Origin: an uncultured Candidatus Saccharibacteria bacterium
GTDB taxonomy: Bacteria; Patescibacteriota; Saccharimonadia; Saccharimonadales; Saccharimonadaceae
Length of the DNA stretch: 64,000 nt
Assembly: GCA_949480205.1 (NCBI GenBank)
Contig: CASXXK010000001.1
Location: 62,001-126,000 of the forward strand
Direction of reading: 5' to 3'
The position numbers were made by a program, and so were the translations under genes. Below the pieces are notes generated by a model that was not told the origin of the DNA, did not search any database, and saw only the letters and a list, made by a program, of their open reading frames with translations. Positions 9,578 through 19,515 of this stretch are shown one piece after another. Within the stretch, counting starts at the first letter, position 1, and every line of letters starts with the position of its first letter.

Positions 9578-10540
9578 ATGTCTAATATGATTGATTATTA
9601 TACCGTTATGGAAGACACTCTTCCTATGTCAATGCGCGTTCTGCGCAAAAAGTTACAGGAACGTGGCTGGCAGGCATATAAATTGGCCTCTGATGATCTA
9701 AATAATCTAATCTTAGTGCGACCAGATGGTAAAGAATTACGAATTGCCTCGAGTACCCCGCCAACCACAAGTGTTTTTGCATTGCGTTTGGCGGATAGCA
9801 AATTAGCAAGCTACAACTTACTACAACAGATTGACATACCGCAGCCCGAAACAATAGTACTGCATTCTTCAGAAGATGCAAAACAGTTACTGGAAAAATA
9901 TAGCACAATTATCATCAAACCAGTGGATGGAGCGCATGGACGTGGAGTAACAACTGGAATTACGCAGCCTAACCAAATTGAGCCCGCAATACAAAAAGCT
10001 GTGATGGCTTCTCCAACTGCAAAATTCGCCATTGCGCAACCCCAGCTGCCAGCTGACGCTTTAGAATTACGTGTAATTTGCATAAACTATAAGTTTATCG
10101 AGGCGATTGCCAGAATTCCAGCGCATGTGACAGGTGATGGCAAACATAGTCTAATTGAGCTAATTGATTTAGAAAATACAACCTTGCGCACTGCCCCCTA
10201 CAAAAGCGATTTGTCATATATTGATCGGTCAATGGCGCTTAACTTTTTAGGTGAGCGCCAAAATGAAATTCCTGCAGCCGGCGAGAAAGTCAGAGTGGTA
10301 GCAAGCTGCAACCTGGGTCAGGGCGGTACAGCAGAGGATTACTCAGCCTCGGTTCCGGATGAGATGAAGGCTATGGCAGAAAAAATTGCACTGGCAGCTC
10401 AACTTCCAGTGATTGGTATTGATTTTTATGGCGACCAAGTGATCGAATTTAATGCTTGCCCATCATTGTATTACCCCACAGGAGATGCAGCATCTACTAA
10501 AGCAATTGACGCATATATCGACTACTTGGCCGAGTTATAG
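9578..10540 (+). CDS. ATP-grasp domain protein (glutathione synthetase/RimK-like)
   Basis: TIIIKPVDGAHGRGV...GIDFYGDQVIEFNACPSLYYPTG. Confidence 0.8.
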   Translation: MSNMIDYYTVMEDTLPMSMRVLRKKLQERGWQAYKLASDDLNNLILVRPDGKELRIASSTPPTTSVFALRLADSKLASYNLLQQIDIPQPETIVLHSSEDAKQLLEKYSTIIIKPVDGAHGRGVTTGITQPNQIEPAIQKAVMASPTAKFAIAQPQLPADALELRVICINYKFIEAIARIPAHVTGDGKHSLIELIDLENTTLRTAPYKSDLSYIDRSMALNFLGERQNEIPAAGEKVRVVASCNLGQGGTAEDYSASVPDEMKAMAEKIALAAQLPVIGIDFYGDQVIEFNACPSLYYPTGDAASTKAIDAYIDYLAEL

Positions 10541-10543
10541 GCG

Positions 10544-11065
10544 CTAGCTCATGTATTTTTGGTGAAATTTCTGCGGGTCAGATTTCAATTCCGCCTCAAT
10601 ATCGGAATTATCCATTCTGTGAGGACGAGGGATTTCGGTGTGAGCCACGTCAACCAAGAATCGATTTTTCAGAGTTTTACGTCCGATTAAAACCGGGAAA
10701 TTATTACTACTACGATCATAAAGCGTAAAACTTGCCTTGATGCGTTTTCCTACAGCTGTCATTGGTAAGCTAACGCGATAACGTACCGTAACCTGACCAG
10801 TAGAGTTACGCACGCGTTGTACTTTGTACTGATCAAAAGTTAGTTTCTCCCCTGTATAGAGTGGGCTTTCTGGCCCAAAAAGACAAAATTCCAGCTGGTT
10901 TTTAGAGTTAATCTTAATATTACTTGCCCAAATCGAAGAGGAGTCTGCGCCAGTATCAACTTTGGCTGGCACATTTTTGACGCCAGCGACTGTAATCAAA
11001 GCATTACTGCCAATAATAGTGAGATTTTTAGTACTCATACTTTCATTATAGCACAGATTATGCAA
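10544..11065 (-). CDS. RimB-like retropepsin-fold zinc/aspartyl protease (ATP-dependent zinc protease family)
   Basis: VPAKVDTGADSSSIWASNI...FPVLIGRKTLKNRFLVDV. Confidence 0.85.
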   Translation of the reverse strand: MHNLCYNESMSTKNLTIIGSNALITVAGVKNVPAKVDTGADSSSIWASNIKINSKNQLEFCLFGPESPLYTGEKLTFDQYKVQRVRNSTGQVTVRYRVSLPMTAVGKRIKASFTLYDRSSNNFPVLIGRKTLKNRFLVDVAHTEIPRPHRMDNSDIEAELKSDPQKFHQKYMS

Positions 11066-11098
11066 AAAGTCAATAGAAATAATGGTTATGACGTGATT

Positions 11099-11998
11099 TT
11101 AGCCCCAAAAACCGCGTTTTTTGGACTTAGCACCACCGCGGAATTCTTCAAGGAGCTCCTTTTGGCGCTTAGTAAGATTCTTGGGGGTCTCCACAATAAC
11201 GGTCACAATATGTGGACCACGATCGCCATCGCTGCGCATCAGAGGTACGCCGTGACCAGAAAGCTTAAATGGTGTGCCAGACTGCGTACCGGCTGGAATC
11301 CGCATGCGCACAGTCCCATCCACGGTTTCAACATCAACAGTGGTGCCGAGAGCAGCGTCAGCCATGGAGATACGTGTCTCCGAGAGGATAATTGTACCCT
11401 CACGCGTGAGATGCTTGTGTGGCTTGACCCGAATGAAAACGTAGAGATCACCTTTGGTGCCACCTTTAGGCGCGGCGCCGCCTTTGCCATTCAGACGAAT
11501 TGACATACCATCGTCGATACCGGCTGGAATCTTAACTTTGAGATCTTTGCCGTCGGCGCTCACGACTTTAGTAGTGCCGAATACGGCTTCTTCGAAAGTT
11601 AAAGTAACTGTAGTGCGATAGTCGGCGCCGCGCGCAGGGCGGCGGGGGCCACCACCGAAACCAAAAATCGAGCCCAAGATGTCATCGAGGCCCCCGCCGC
11701 CTCCACCAAAATCAAAGTTGAAGTTCTGAAAGCCACCACCCTGGAAAGGATTGCCGCCCATGCCGCCATTACCCCCCACGCCAGCATGGCCAAACTGGTC
11801 ATAGCGTGCTCGCTTCTGTTTATCCGACAAAACTTCATGCGCCTCAGAAATCTCCTTGAATTTTTCCTCGGCTTCCTTATTTCCAGGATTTTTATCCGGG
11901 TGATATTTGACAGCCAACTTGCGGTAGGCCTTCTTGATTTCATCATCCGAGGCGTTCTTAGAAACGCCTAATACTTCATAATAATCTTTTTTCGCCAT
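11099..11998 (-). CDS. dnaJ: DnaJ-type chaperone lacking the zinc-finger domain (CbpA-like)
   Basis: J domain [36 protein letters not shown] region, C-terminal domains; no CxxCxGxG repeats. Confidence 0.92.
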   Translation of the reverse strand: MAKKDYYEVLGVSKNASDDEIKKAYRKLAVKYHPDKNPGNKEAEEKFKEISEAHEVLSDKQKRARYDQFGHAGVGGNGGMGGNPFQGGGFQNFNFDFGGGGGGLDDILGSIFGFGGGPRRPARGADYRTTVTLTFEEAVFGTTKVVSADGKDLKVKIPAGIDDGMSIRLNGKGGAAPKGGTKGDLYVFIRVKPHKHLTREGTIILSETRISMADAALGTTVDVETVDGTVRMRIPAGTQSGTPFKLSGHGVPLMRSDGDRGPHIVTVIVETPKNLTKRQKELLEEFRGGAKSKKRGFWG

Positions 11999-12059
11999 AA
12001 ACTATCTTTCTTAATACTTAATTTTAGCACACATTAAGTCGGAGTGCTAGTGCAATATG

Positions 12060-12734
12060 TCACGATTTTCTGAGGATAGCTAGGGTATGCCGCACCTGGA
12101 GGCGATATTCAGGATGTGCACGCAAAAATTCGTCGACGGCACGACTGGATCCTGGTAGCTCGGGGTTGTTATAATCATGCACGATCATAATTCCCTGTTC
12201 ATGCAGGCGTGGCGCCACTAGTTTAAGGCTGGTCTTAATTGAACCGTAGAGATCACCATCTAGAAAAGCAAAAGCGATTTGGCTAGGCAAATCCCGGTCA
12301 GCCAAATCATCAAACCACGCCTTTTTAATGATGACGTTATGAAGGTTGGCGCGACGGATTTTTTCTACCACTTCGCGCTTAGTGACAAAGAGTTCTCCAG
12401 CCTGGAAATTTTGCCCAGCACCCGAAGTATCTTCGGTCGTCTTGTCGGGCAACCCAGCGAAAGAATCATAAATCCATAGATGCCGTGGAGGAGTTTTACA
12501 CGGGTTTTCCACTGCCTGTGCGGAAGTTTTGCACTCATTATTTGTGCTTTTACACAAGTTTTCCACAGCTTTTCCACAAGCTAGAGTATTTTTAGCCAAC
12601 AGTTTGCCCAACAATACAGAGGTGTCTCCCCGGTAGCATCCTAACTCCACAAAATCCCCCGCTACGGGCAGACACCGCTCAGCGAGCTCTAGAATTGTGG
12701 CAGTTTCTTTAGGAGTAACTTGGTCGTTTTGCAT
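12060..12734 (-). CDS. TylF/MycF-like class I methyltransferase
   Basis: FVELGCYRGDTSVLLGKLL ... IYDSFAGLPDKT ... AFLDGDLYGSIKTSLKLV; carries an atypical AVENLCKSTNNECKTSAQAVENPCK segment. Confidence 0.75.
   Translation of the reverse strand: MQNDQVTPKETATILELAERCLPVAGDFVELGCYRGDTSVLLGKLLAKNTLACGKAVENLCKSTNNECKTSAQAVENPCKTPPRHLWIYDSFAGLPDKTTEDTSGAGQNFQAGELFVTKREVVEKIRRANLHNVIIKKAWFDDLADRDLPSQIAFAFLDGDLYGSIKTSLKLVAPRLHEQGIMIVHDYNNPELPGSSRAVDEFLRAHPEYRLQVRHTLAILRKS
12494..12577. repeat. helically phased array of six TTTTNCAC (DnaA-box-like) motifs inside the methyltransferase CDS
   Basis: TTTT[A/C/G]CAC at 12494, 12505, 12527, 12548, 12559, 12570 (steps of 11, 22, 21, 11, 11 bp). Confidence 0.65.
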
Positions 12735-12749
12735 AAAATTATAGTTTAA

Positions 12750-12782
12750 CCATTGACATTTTGAACCTTGTGTGCTACAATA
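12750..12782 (+). promoter_or_regulatory. extended -10 promoter
   Basis: TTGACA then GTGTGCTACAAT, upstream of the 12911 CDS. Confidence 0.6.
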
Positions 12783-12910
12783 GAATCAGGTGAAGCCGCT
12801 TAAGGCTGCTTTCTCCGGGGTTTTTGTGGTACTTTAACACGGTTGTGGGATTTATTATACCCCATTCCGAGATGACAGTCAAACCGAAGATTATAGAAGG
12901 AGGTATAAGT

Positions 12911-13252
12911 ATGAGTTATGAAAGTTTTAGTGAGGTTTTTGCGCCCAATGCGGATACGGTGGAAGGTAATTGGTATAAGCATCACAAGGCAGCGAAAGCC
13001 TATACCGGCGTGGCGGTCTTTGCCCTGCTGGGCGTGGCAGCTTGCCTGTGTGTCATCATGAGGAATTGTGACTTCTTTGCAGAGGTTGTGATGGCGATGA
13101 TGCCATGGTTGATGCTGTTCGAGGGCGCGATTGCGCTTGGCGCCGGCGCCGCGGCTATCTACCATCTGTGCAAGGCAGAGCACTTCCAGAATGTTTTAGA
13201 CACCCAGTATCTCCTGCACCGCAAATGGCGCTCAACGAATTTTTATGATTGA
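12911..13252 (+). CDS. small membrane protein
   Basis: ATG at 12911 preceded by AGAAGGAGG; two hydrophobic segments (start shorter than in the ORF track). Confidence 0.7.
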   Translation: MSYESFSEVFAPNADTVEGNWYKHHKAAKAYTGVAVFALLGVAACLCVIMRNCDFFAEVVMAMMPWLMLFEGAIALGAGAAAIYHLCKAEHFQNVLDTQYLLHRKWRSTNFYD

Positions 13253-13268
13253 GCGCCCGCCATTAATT

Positions 13269-13298
13269 TGGCGCCTCCCCGCAAGGGGAGGTTTTTCT
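13269..13298. terminator. intrinsic terminator
   Basis: CCTCCCCGCAAGGGGAGGTTTTTCTTT. Confidence 0.7.
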
Positions 13299-14483
13299 TT
13301 AGGCGTTGTCACCCAAAAGTAGCTTGGCGCGACGCAACATTTCAGCAGTTTCGTCGGTGGCAATGACATAGATTGGCTTGCTACCAGAGGCAGAAATCAG
13401 GGCGTGACGCTTGTCGGTGAGACCTTCATCATTCTTGGCAGCGTTAATCTTGAAACCAAGATATTCTAGGCCGGCCACGACGTCACGACGAATCATACTA
13501 TTGCGCTCACCAACCGTAGCAGTGAAGACGAGCTCATCCACACCATGCATAGCGGCAGCAAGCTGGCCAATGATGACTTGCAAACGATAGATGTACATGT
13601 CGTAAGCCAAAGCGGCCTTTTCGTCACCTTGGTCGCGCTTACAAATAATCTCACGCATGTCATCAGAGCCGCCCACACCTTTGAGGCCACACTCTTTGTT
13701 GAGATAAGCTTCGAGACCTTCGTTGTCAAGTTTAAGTTCGCGCGCAATCGCAAGAGCGGCAGCTGGGTCGATATCGCCACAGCGTGTAGCCATCATGAGG
13801 CCGCCGTTTGGCGAATAACCAATCGTGGTATCGACAGATTCACCGTTCAAAAGTGCGGTAGCCGAAGAGCCTGAACCGATATGACAAACAATGACTTTTT
13901 CGGCTTCGAGACCAGCTTCCTTGAGGTATTCACGGATTGAGCCAATAGAGAGACCGTGATAGCCGGTGCGATAAACATCAATCTTATCAGCGAGGTCTTT
14001 ATCAATGGCGTAGTATTTGTGCACATCATCGCGCGTAGTATGGAAAGCGGAGTCAGAAACCGCAATTACTGGAGTATCGCCAAAAGTCTCGACACAGGCT
14101 TCAATCTCGGCTGCAGCCACCGGAACGTGGAGCGGCGCACGCTTCTTGGCGGCATCGAGACGCTTGAGACAATCATCATCCACGATGTGATCGGCAGCAA
14201 AATAAGTGCCTGGTGCTGCCACGCGAGCTACAATTGCATCAAGTTTGGAAGTAGCGCTGATGTAACCCTCATCATCAAGAATATCACGGACATATTTGAC
14301 AGTATCGGTCAATTTCTTGAATTTTTGATCAAGTTTTTGTTTGACGCCATCCTTTTTGATGGTGCAGACAACATCGTTCCCCTCCATTTCGAAGTGCAAG
14401 CTACAGACTTCCTCGTCGTCGCGATAGAGACCATACTTGCGCGAGGACGAGCCAGGATTGGTGACAAGAAATAGTTTTGACAT
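13299..14483 (-). CDS. ackA: acetate kinase
   Basis: LVTNPGSSSRKYGLY...CHIGSGSSATALLNGESVDTTIGYSPNGGLMMATRCGDIDP. Confidence 0.95.
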   Translation of the reverse strand: MSKLFLVTNPGSSSRKYGLYRDDEEVCSLHFEMEGNDVVCTIKKDGVKQKLDQKFKKLTDTVKYVRDILDDEGYISATSKLDAIVARVAAPGTYFAADHIVDDDCLKRLDAAKKRAPLHVPVAAAEIEACVETFGDTPVIAVSDSAFHTTRDDVHKYYAIDKDLADKIDVYRTGYHGLSIGSIREYLKEAGLEAEKVIVCHIGSGSSATALLNGESVDTTIGYSPNGGLMMATRCGDIDPAAALAIARELKLDNEGLEAYLNKECGLKGVGGSDDMREIICKRDQGDEKAALAYDMYIYRLQVIIGQLAAAMHGVDELVFTATVGERNSMIRRDVVAGLEYLGFKINAAKNDEGLTDKRHALISASGSKPIYVIATDETAEMLRRAKLLLGDNA

Positions 14484-14566
14484 ATAAAAATTAACTCCTT
14501 TTGGAGTTATTATAGCATAGAAAAAGCCTCCGTATTTTATACCAGAGGCCTTTTCGACTTTGCCGC

Positions 14567-15256
14567 TTAGAAATCTCCCGGGAGGTCCGCATAATAAACA
14601 TCGTTTCTACGAAAGTAGCCTAAATGCTTGCGGAAGAAATCCCGAGTTTCTACGGGGTAGGACAAGGTATTCCCCTTAAAAATATGAATAGTATACTGTA
14701 AGGGGTACTGGAATTCAAATACACCGTGCAATTTCTCGATAAGCTGATAATGTATTTCTTTTCCGTGCCACGCCCATGATGTCTCTCCCGGCATACTATA
14801 CCAATAGGCTATTGCCTGACGTCTGAACTTGGTTTCTACGAAAGCGTACCGCAGATAAAACCCGAGATATTCAAACTCACGAAAAGAGATTTGAATATTA
14901 GGATTTTCCTTACGATATTCTTCGCATTTTGCACGGAATGCGTCTTCGCTCTCACAATGTACTTTGCGTCCAAGCCCGAAGAGCCAAAAGTCTACATCCA
15001 CACAGTGATGTGGAGGAGTGACTTTATGTAATTGTAACGCGGACTGATTCCTGCGCTGCAATAGATAGCAGGTGCGATCTTCGACCGCGAAGGACGCCAC
15101 GGACTCACCTTTTTCGTCCGTAATGTACAGATAAGGGTGACTTTCGTATGTATACTCATAGTACAATCCCTTAAAATTCCGTAATGCTACCGGCGCTTTA
15201 GTGTAGTCGCATACATAAATATACTCCATAGCCATAATTTGCCTTTCCCTACTCAC
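14567..15256 (-). CDS. hypothetical protein
   Basis: 229-aa ORF; consensus promoter about 235 bp upstream (15490-15525). Confidence 0.6.
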   Translation of the reverse strand: MSRERQIMAMEYIYVCDYTKAPVALRNFKGLYYEYTYESHPYLYITDEKGESVASFAVEDRTCYLLQRRNQSALQLHKVTPPHHCVDVDFWLFGLGRKVHCESEDAFRAKCEEYRKENPNIQISFREFEYLGFYLRYAFVETKFRRQAIAYWYSMPGETSWAWHGKEIHYQLIEKLHGVFEFQYPLQYTIHIFKGNTLSYPVETRDFFRKHLGYFRRNDVYYADLPGDF

Positions 15257-15489
15257 GTATAGTGTTCGCTCCCAGAATTCTTCTCGGCTAAAGTCGAATC
15301 CTTTGCTCAGCTAGCGGGGCGTTTTATATTTTTACTGTTTTTGACAGCACAGAGAAGTCCATTAGATTACTTAATACTTATTCTATGTACCACTCGATGC
15401 CGCCAAAAACGTGCCACTTTCGCTAAACCAAGAAAGGAAGTTGAATTTCTAAAGGTTCTCAAGCCTTATTAAGCTTATGTTTCTATTGT

Positions 15490-15525
15490 AGCACACAATG
15501 TTAAAATTGTCAATAGTTTTTATGC
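15490..15525 (-). promoter_or_regulatory. extended -10 promoter
   Basis: Reverse complement CTATTGACAATTTTAACATTGTGTGCTACAATAG. Confidence 0.65.
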
Positions 15526-15562
15526 ATATTCCGCAATTCTGCAAGCGTGCTATAATAGATTT

Positions 15563-16954
15563 ATGAAGCGAGGTATAGTGAAAAAGATTTCAACTTATTT
15601 GTTGTATAGTTTACCAGTGATTTTCTTTGCCGTATGCTATTTTTGCATGACGGTATGGGGCGAGGATATCATCCAAGGTGCAGGCACCAGTCCAGATATT
15701 TGGAACGACATCGTGGGGGCGTTTCGGCACAATTCTAGGCTTAGCGATATGTACGCTTGGACGGTGATAAATTTCTTTGATTTTCAATATAGTTTTGGGG
15801 TGGATACGATTTTCCGATTGATCGACGTAGCGATGGCGACGGGAATAATTTATCTACTCACCAGTCTAATTCTGAGGCGTTGGCCAAAATTGCAACTTAA
15901 GGATTCCTTGGTGTTCGCCCTGAGCTTTTTGGTGATTTTTATCACGCCGCACGGTTACACGCTCTATCGTGGGTTCTCAGTAATCCATAATTACCTGATT
16001 ATTGGACTTTCGACGGCGGCGTTTGTGCTGCCTTGGGTACGGAGTTTTGTTGGACAAACCATGCCAAAACTGTACCAAAAGTGGTGGTTCGCACTGCTAA
16101 TTGGGTTGATTTTTGGGATGTCGTCGAATATCACGCCAATCGCATTCTTAATTAGTTTTATCCTGATAAAACTCTGGCAGGTGTGGCGAGAAAAATCCTG
16201 GAAGCAGGCATGGAAATTGCCAGCTTGGCAAATTTGGATGCTACTGGGGATGGTTATTACTGTGGCTGTGGCCTATGTTTTTGGCGCCGGAGTATCAACT
16301 TATGCCAACAACCCAGTTTATACCGAAACCTATGATTACCTGGCGTTTGGTGAAATTTTTGCCAACTTCGGTGGCTCCGTGATCCGGATTATCAAGCATG
16401 TAGTGGTGAATTTTGGTTATAGTTTTGGGCTAGTTGGAGTGATGGCCGTAGTTTTGGGTGGTCTGGCTGCAGCAGTAAGCAAGATTAGGGGGCGAAAATT
16501 CGTCATCCTGCCCAGAGACACAGCAGAACGTCGAGTATTGGTGGTTTGCGTAATATTTGCGGCAGTATATCTACTTTGCGGGTCGCAAATTATGCTCCCG
16601 GTGCGACTAGCCTTGCCAGCCTACTTGGCCCTGACGGTGACTTTAGGGATACTAATGCATCACTGGTGGATTAAATCTGATTTGGTCGAAAACGTGGCCC
16701 TTGGCGCACTAATGATTATAGTGATGTTAGCGATGGTGATTATCAAGGCGGATTTTGCGTTGGAATATCGGGCGGAAATGGCGGAAGTTTTGGCGACGAT
16801 AGAGGAAACGCCAACGGAGGTGGTTTGCATTAGCTCCAATATTGCTAAACCCCGGCATTTGCCGATTGTAAACTTGGGTCAGGATGAGACCTTGGCCGAG
16901 TGGGCGTTGCCGTATTTGACGGTGTATGGGAAAGAAGTGAGAATTTGCGAATAG
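15563..16954 (+). CDS. polytopic membrane protein (DUF6056-like)
   Basis: 463 aa with many TM segments; extended -10 TGCTATAATAG just upstream. Confidence 0.75.
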   Translation: MKRGIVKKISTYLLYSLPVIFFAVCYFCMTVWGEDIIQGAGTSPDIWNDIVGAFRHNSRLSDMYAWTVINFFDFQYSFGVDTIFRLIDVAMATGIIYLLTSLILRRWPKLQLKDSLVFALSFLVIFITPHGYTLYRGFSVIHNYLIIGLSTAAFVLPWVRSFVGQTMPKLYQKWWFALLIGLIFGMSSNITPIAFLISFILIKLWQVWREKSWKQAWKLPAWQIWMLLGMVITVAVAYVFGAGVSTYANNPVYTETYDYLAFGEIFANFGGSVIRIIKHVVVNFGYSFGLVGVMAVVLGGLAAAVSKIRGRKFVILPRDTAERRVLVVCVIFAAVYLLCGSQIMLPVRLALPAYLALTVTLGILMHHWWIKSDLVENVALGALMIIVMLAMVIIKADFALEYRAEMAEVLATIEETPTEVVCISSNIAKPRHLPIVNLGQDETLAEWALPYLTVYGKEVRICE

Positions 16955-16966
16955 CAATGTCTTTAC

Positions 16967-17190
16967 TTCGTGCGCAGCGGGCATGCTTTGTTGAGTGATG
17001 GAGAGCTGCAGACGATCGGACAGAGTGGGTATTTATGGTCATCATATGGCTATCTGGCATCATGGGATGGTGCCAATGTACCTAGTGCTCGTGTCGTTGG
17101 CATTGGTGATGCTAGTATAAACTCGTCAGCTGGTCCAGCCTTCCGTTGGTATGGTCTCCCCCTCCGCTGCCTTAGTACTGTATTAGACAT
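16967..17190 (+). repeat. FISUMP/C-type-lectin-like cassette A (promoterless C-terminal half-domain)
   Basis: 5' box TTCGTGCGCAGCGGG; 3' box CCCTCCGCTGCCTTAGTACTGTATTAGACAT; encodes FVRSG...GYLWSSYGYL...GLPLRCLSTVLD. Confidence 0.85.
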
Positions 17191-17202
17191 AGTAGAGAAT
17201 GC

Positions 17203-17259
17203 AAAAAACCGGCATTCGCGGTCGGTGCAAGAACCTTAGGCTAGTCCGGTTATGGTGAT
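17203..17259 (-). ncRNA. candidate short RNA between dnaK and cassette A
   Basis: Minus-strand promoter TTGACA-N17-TAACAT (17266-17294), then ACCG-CGAATGC-CGGT hairpin and T6. Confidence 0.3.
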
Positions 17260-17303
17260 ACTCTTATGTTACACCATGTAGGCGAAAATGTCAATAGCTT
17301 TCT

Positions 17304-17339
17304 AGCAAAAATACCCCAATTGGGGTATTTTTGCTAGGC
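17304..17339. terminator. palindromic terminator downstream of dnaK
   Basis: tagcaaaaataccccaattggggtatttttgcta, near-perfect palindrome. Confidence 0.75.
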
Positions 17340-17349
17340 AGATTGTAGA

Positions 17350-19248
17350 CTATTTGTTATCTACAACTTCCCCTTCTACGGCGTCGCCGTCATCGCTTCC
17401 GGAATTATCCATCGGCTCAGCAGTCGGTTTCTCGTCTTCAGACTTAGATTGATACATCTTGGCACCAATTGGCATCAGGACGTTGTTGAGGGCCTTCTGA
17501 GCCTCTTCAAGCTTCTCTTTATCGGCGGCAGAATCCTCAAGCACCTTCTTGGCTTCGGCCACAGCATCCTTGATAGCCTTGGCGTCATCCTCGGAGATCT
17601 TATCCTTAAACTCTTCAGGCATCTTCTCGGCCTGATAGATAGCATTTTCGAGTTGGTTTTTAGCGTCGATTGCTTCACGCTTCTTCTTATCTTCGTCAGC
17701 GTGAGCTTCGGCTTCCTTCTGAGCCTTCTCGATGTCTTCTTTGCTCATGTTGCCGGAGTTCTGGATGGTGATAGATTGCTCTTTGCCGGTTCCCTTGTCT
17801 TTGGCGGTCACATTCAAGATACCGTTAGCATCAAGGTTGAAGGTCACCTCAATCTGAGGCACACCACGTGGGGCGGGAGCGATACCGTCAAGGATGAAAC
17901 GGCCAAGAGACTTGTTGTCGGCGGCCATTTCGCGCTCACCCTGCAAGACATGGATCTCTACCTGTGGCTGGTTATCAGCAGCAGTGGAGAAGACCTCAGA
18001 CTTGCTAGTAGGGATGGTAGTGTTGCGCTCAATCAACTTAGTGCTCACGCCGCCCATAGTCTCGATACCGAGAGAAAGCGGAGTGACATCAAGCAAAAGC
18101 ACGTCTTTGACATCGCCTTGCAAGACACCACCTTGGATGGCGGCACCTACAGCCACAACTTCGTCTGGGTTAACGCCCTGCATTGGGTCTTTACCGAAGA
18201 TTTTCTTGACTTCTTCAATCACGGCCGGCATGCGGGTCATACCACCCACCATCACAACTTCGTCGATATCTTTGGCGCTAAGCTTAGCATCGGCGAGAGC
18301 CTTCTCAACAGGACCTGCCAAGCGCTCCAAGAGAGGCTTAACCAATTCTTCGAGCTTGGCGCGAGTCAAAGTATACTCAAAGTGCTTGGGGCCGTCGGCG
18401 TCAGCGGTCAAGAATGGTAAGTTAATCTCAACTTCTTTGGCGCTAGAAAGCTCTTTCTTAGCCTTCTCGGCTTCGTCTTTGACGCGTTGCATCGCAGCAG
18501 CATCGTTCTTGATGTCGATACCAGACTCTTTCTTGAACTCATCCAAGAGGAAGTTAACAATAATGTTGTCGAAATCTTCACCACCGAGGTGAGTATCACC
18601 GTTGGTGGACTTAACTTCAAACACACCATCGCCGAGCTCGAGGATGGAAACATCGAAAGTACCGCCACCAAGGTCGAAAACGGCGATTTGCTCGTCTTTC
18701 TTGCTCTCAAGACCATAGGCCAAAGCCGCAGCGGTTGGCTCGTTGATGATACGCTTTACCTCAAGGCCGGCAATTTTACCAGCGTCTTTAGTAGCTTGGC
18801 GTTGCGAGTCGTCGAAGTAGGCCGGGACGGTAATAATCGCCTCGGTAACAGGTTCGCCAAGGAAAGCCTCGGCATCTGCCTTAATCTTGGAAAGAATCAT
18901 TGCAGAAATTTCTTCTGGAGTGTATTCTTTACCGTCCATCTCGACAGCCACACCATTGCCTTTTTTGACAATTTTGTAAGGCATGATATCAAGATCACGT
19001 TGAACTTCTTTGTCGTCGAATTTACGACCAATCAAACGCTTAATACCGTAAATTGTGTTCTTTGGATTGGTAACGCGCTGACGTTGAGCAACTTTACCGA
19101 CTAAGCGGTCACCCTTCTTAGTGACAGCAACAACGCTAGGCGTGGTGCGATCACCTTCGCTATTGGCGATAACCTCTGGCTTACCAGCCACCATGTAAGC
19201 GAAGGCGCTGTTGGTGGTGCCGAGGTCAATACCGATAATTTTTGACAT
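17350..19248 (-). CDS. dnaK: chaperone DnaK (Hsp70)
   Basis: [19 protein letters not shown]; full-length Hsp70. Confidence 0.99.
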   Translation of the reverse strand: MSKIIGIDLGTTNSAFAYMVAGKPEVIANSEGDRTTPSVVAVTKKGDRLVGKVAQRQRVTNPKNTIYGIKRLIGRKFDDKEVQRDLDIMPYKIVKKGNGVAVEMDGKEYTPEEISAMILSKIKADAEAFLGEPVTEAIITVPAYFDDSQRQATKDAGKIAGLEVKRIINEPTAAALAYGLESKKDEQIAVFDLGGGTFDVSILELGDGVFEVKSTNGDTHLGGEDFDNIIVNFLLDEFKKESGIDIKNDAAAMQRVKDEAEKAKKELSSAKEVEINLPFLTADADGPKHFEYTLTRAKLEELVKPLLERLAGPVEKALADAKLSAKDIDEVVMVGGMTRMPAVIEEVKKIFGKDPMQGVNPDEVVAVGAAIQGGVLQGDVKDVLLLDVTPLSLGIETMGGVSTKLIERNTTIPTSKSEVFSTAADNQPQVEIHVLQGEREMAADNKSLGRFILDGIAPAPRGVPQIEVTFNLDANGILNVTAKDKGTGKEQSITIQNSGNMSKEDIEKAQKEAEAHADEDKKKREAIDAKNQLENAIYQAEKMPEEFKDKISEDDAKAIKDAVAEAKKVLEDSAADKEKLEEAQKALNNVLMPIGAKMYQSKSEDEKPTAEPMDNSGSDDGDAVEGEVVDNK

Positions 19249-19275
19249 AATTATTCCTTTCTTTAATATTCCGAC

Positions 19276-19400
19276 TAATTAACTGGCTACATAGTTTCTT
19301 GAGTGACGCGTCGTCGCGGCCCGTCGTTACGGGCGCTCCGCGCTGCATGCTCAGCCGTAGCCTGCGCACCCACTCAAGTAACTATCTAGCCAGCCCCTCA
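19276..19400 (-). repeat. large imperfect hairpin in the dnaK 5' leader
   Basis: Outer arms ctggctacatagtttcttgagtg / cactcaagtaactatctagccag with inner GCCCGTCGTTACGGGC hairpin. Confidence 0.6.
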
Positions 19401-19442
19401 GTCATAATCTTAAATTTCAGTTCTTGTCTAAATGATATATCA

Positions 19443-19469
19443 TTAGCACTCGTGTGTCAATAGTGCTAA
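19443..19469. promoter_or_regulatory. CIRCE (HrcA operator) 1
   Basis: TTAGCACTC-N9-TAGTGCTAA; one mismatch to TTAGCACTC-N9-GAGTGCTAA. Confidence 0.85.
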
Positions 19470-19488
19470 TTAAATTAATTGTAGCAAA

Positions 19489-19515
19489 TTAGCAGTCTAG
19501 TGTCAAGAGTGCTAA
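19489..19515. promoter_or_regulatory. CIRCE (HrcA operator) 2
   Basis: TTAGCAGTC-N9-GAGTGCTAA; one mismatch to consensus. Confidence 0.85.

Noticed and set aside
15285-15302. GGATTCGAC string reminiscent of the tmRNA 5' end
   Set aside because: No matching acceptor stem, T-arm or tag ORF nearby; probably coincidence.
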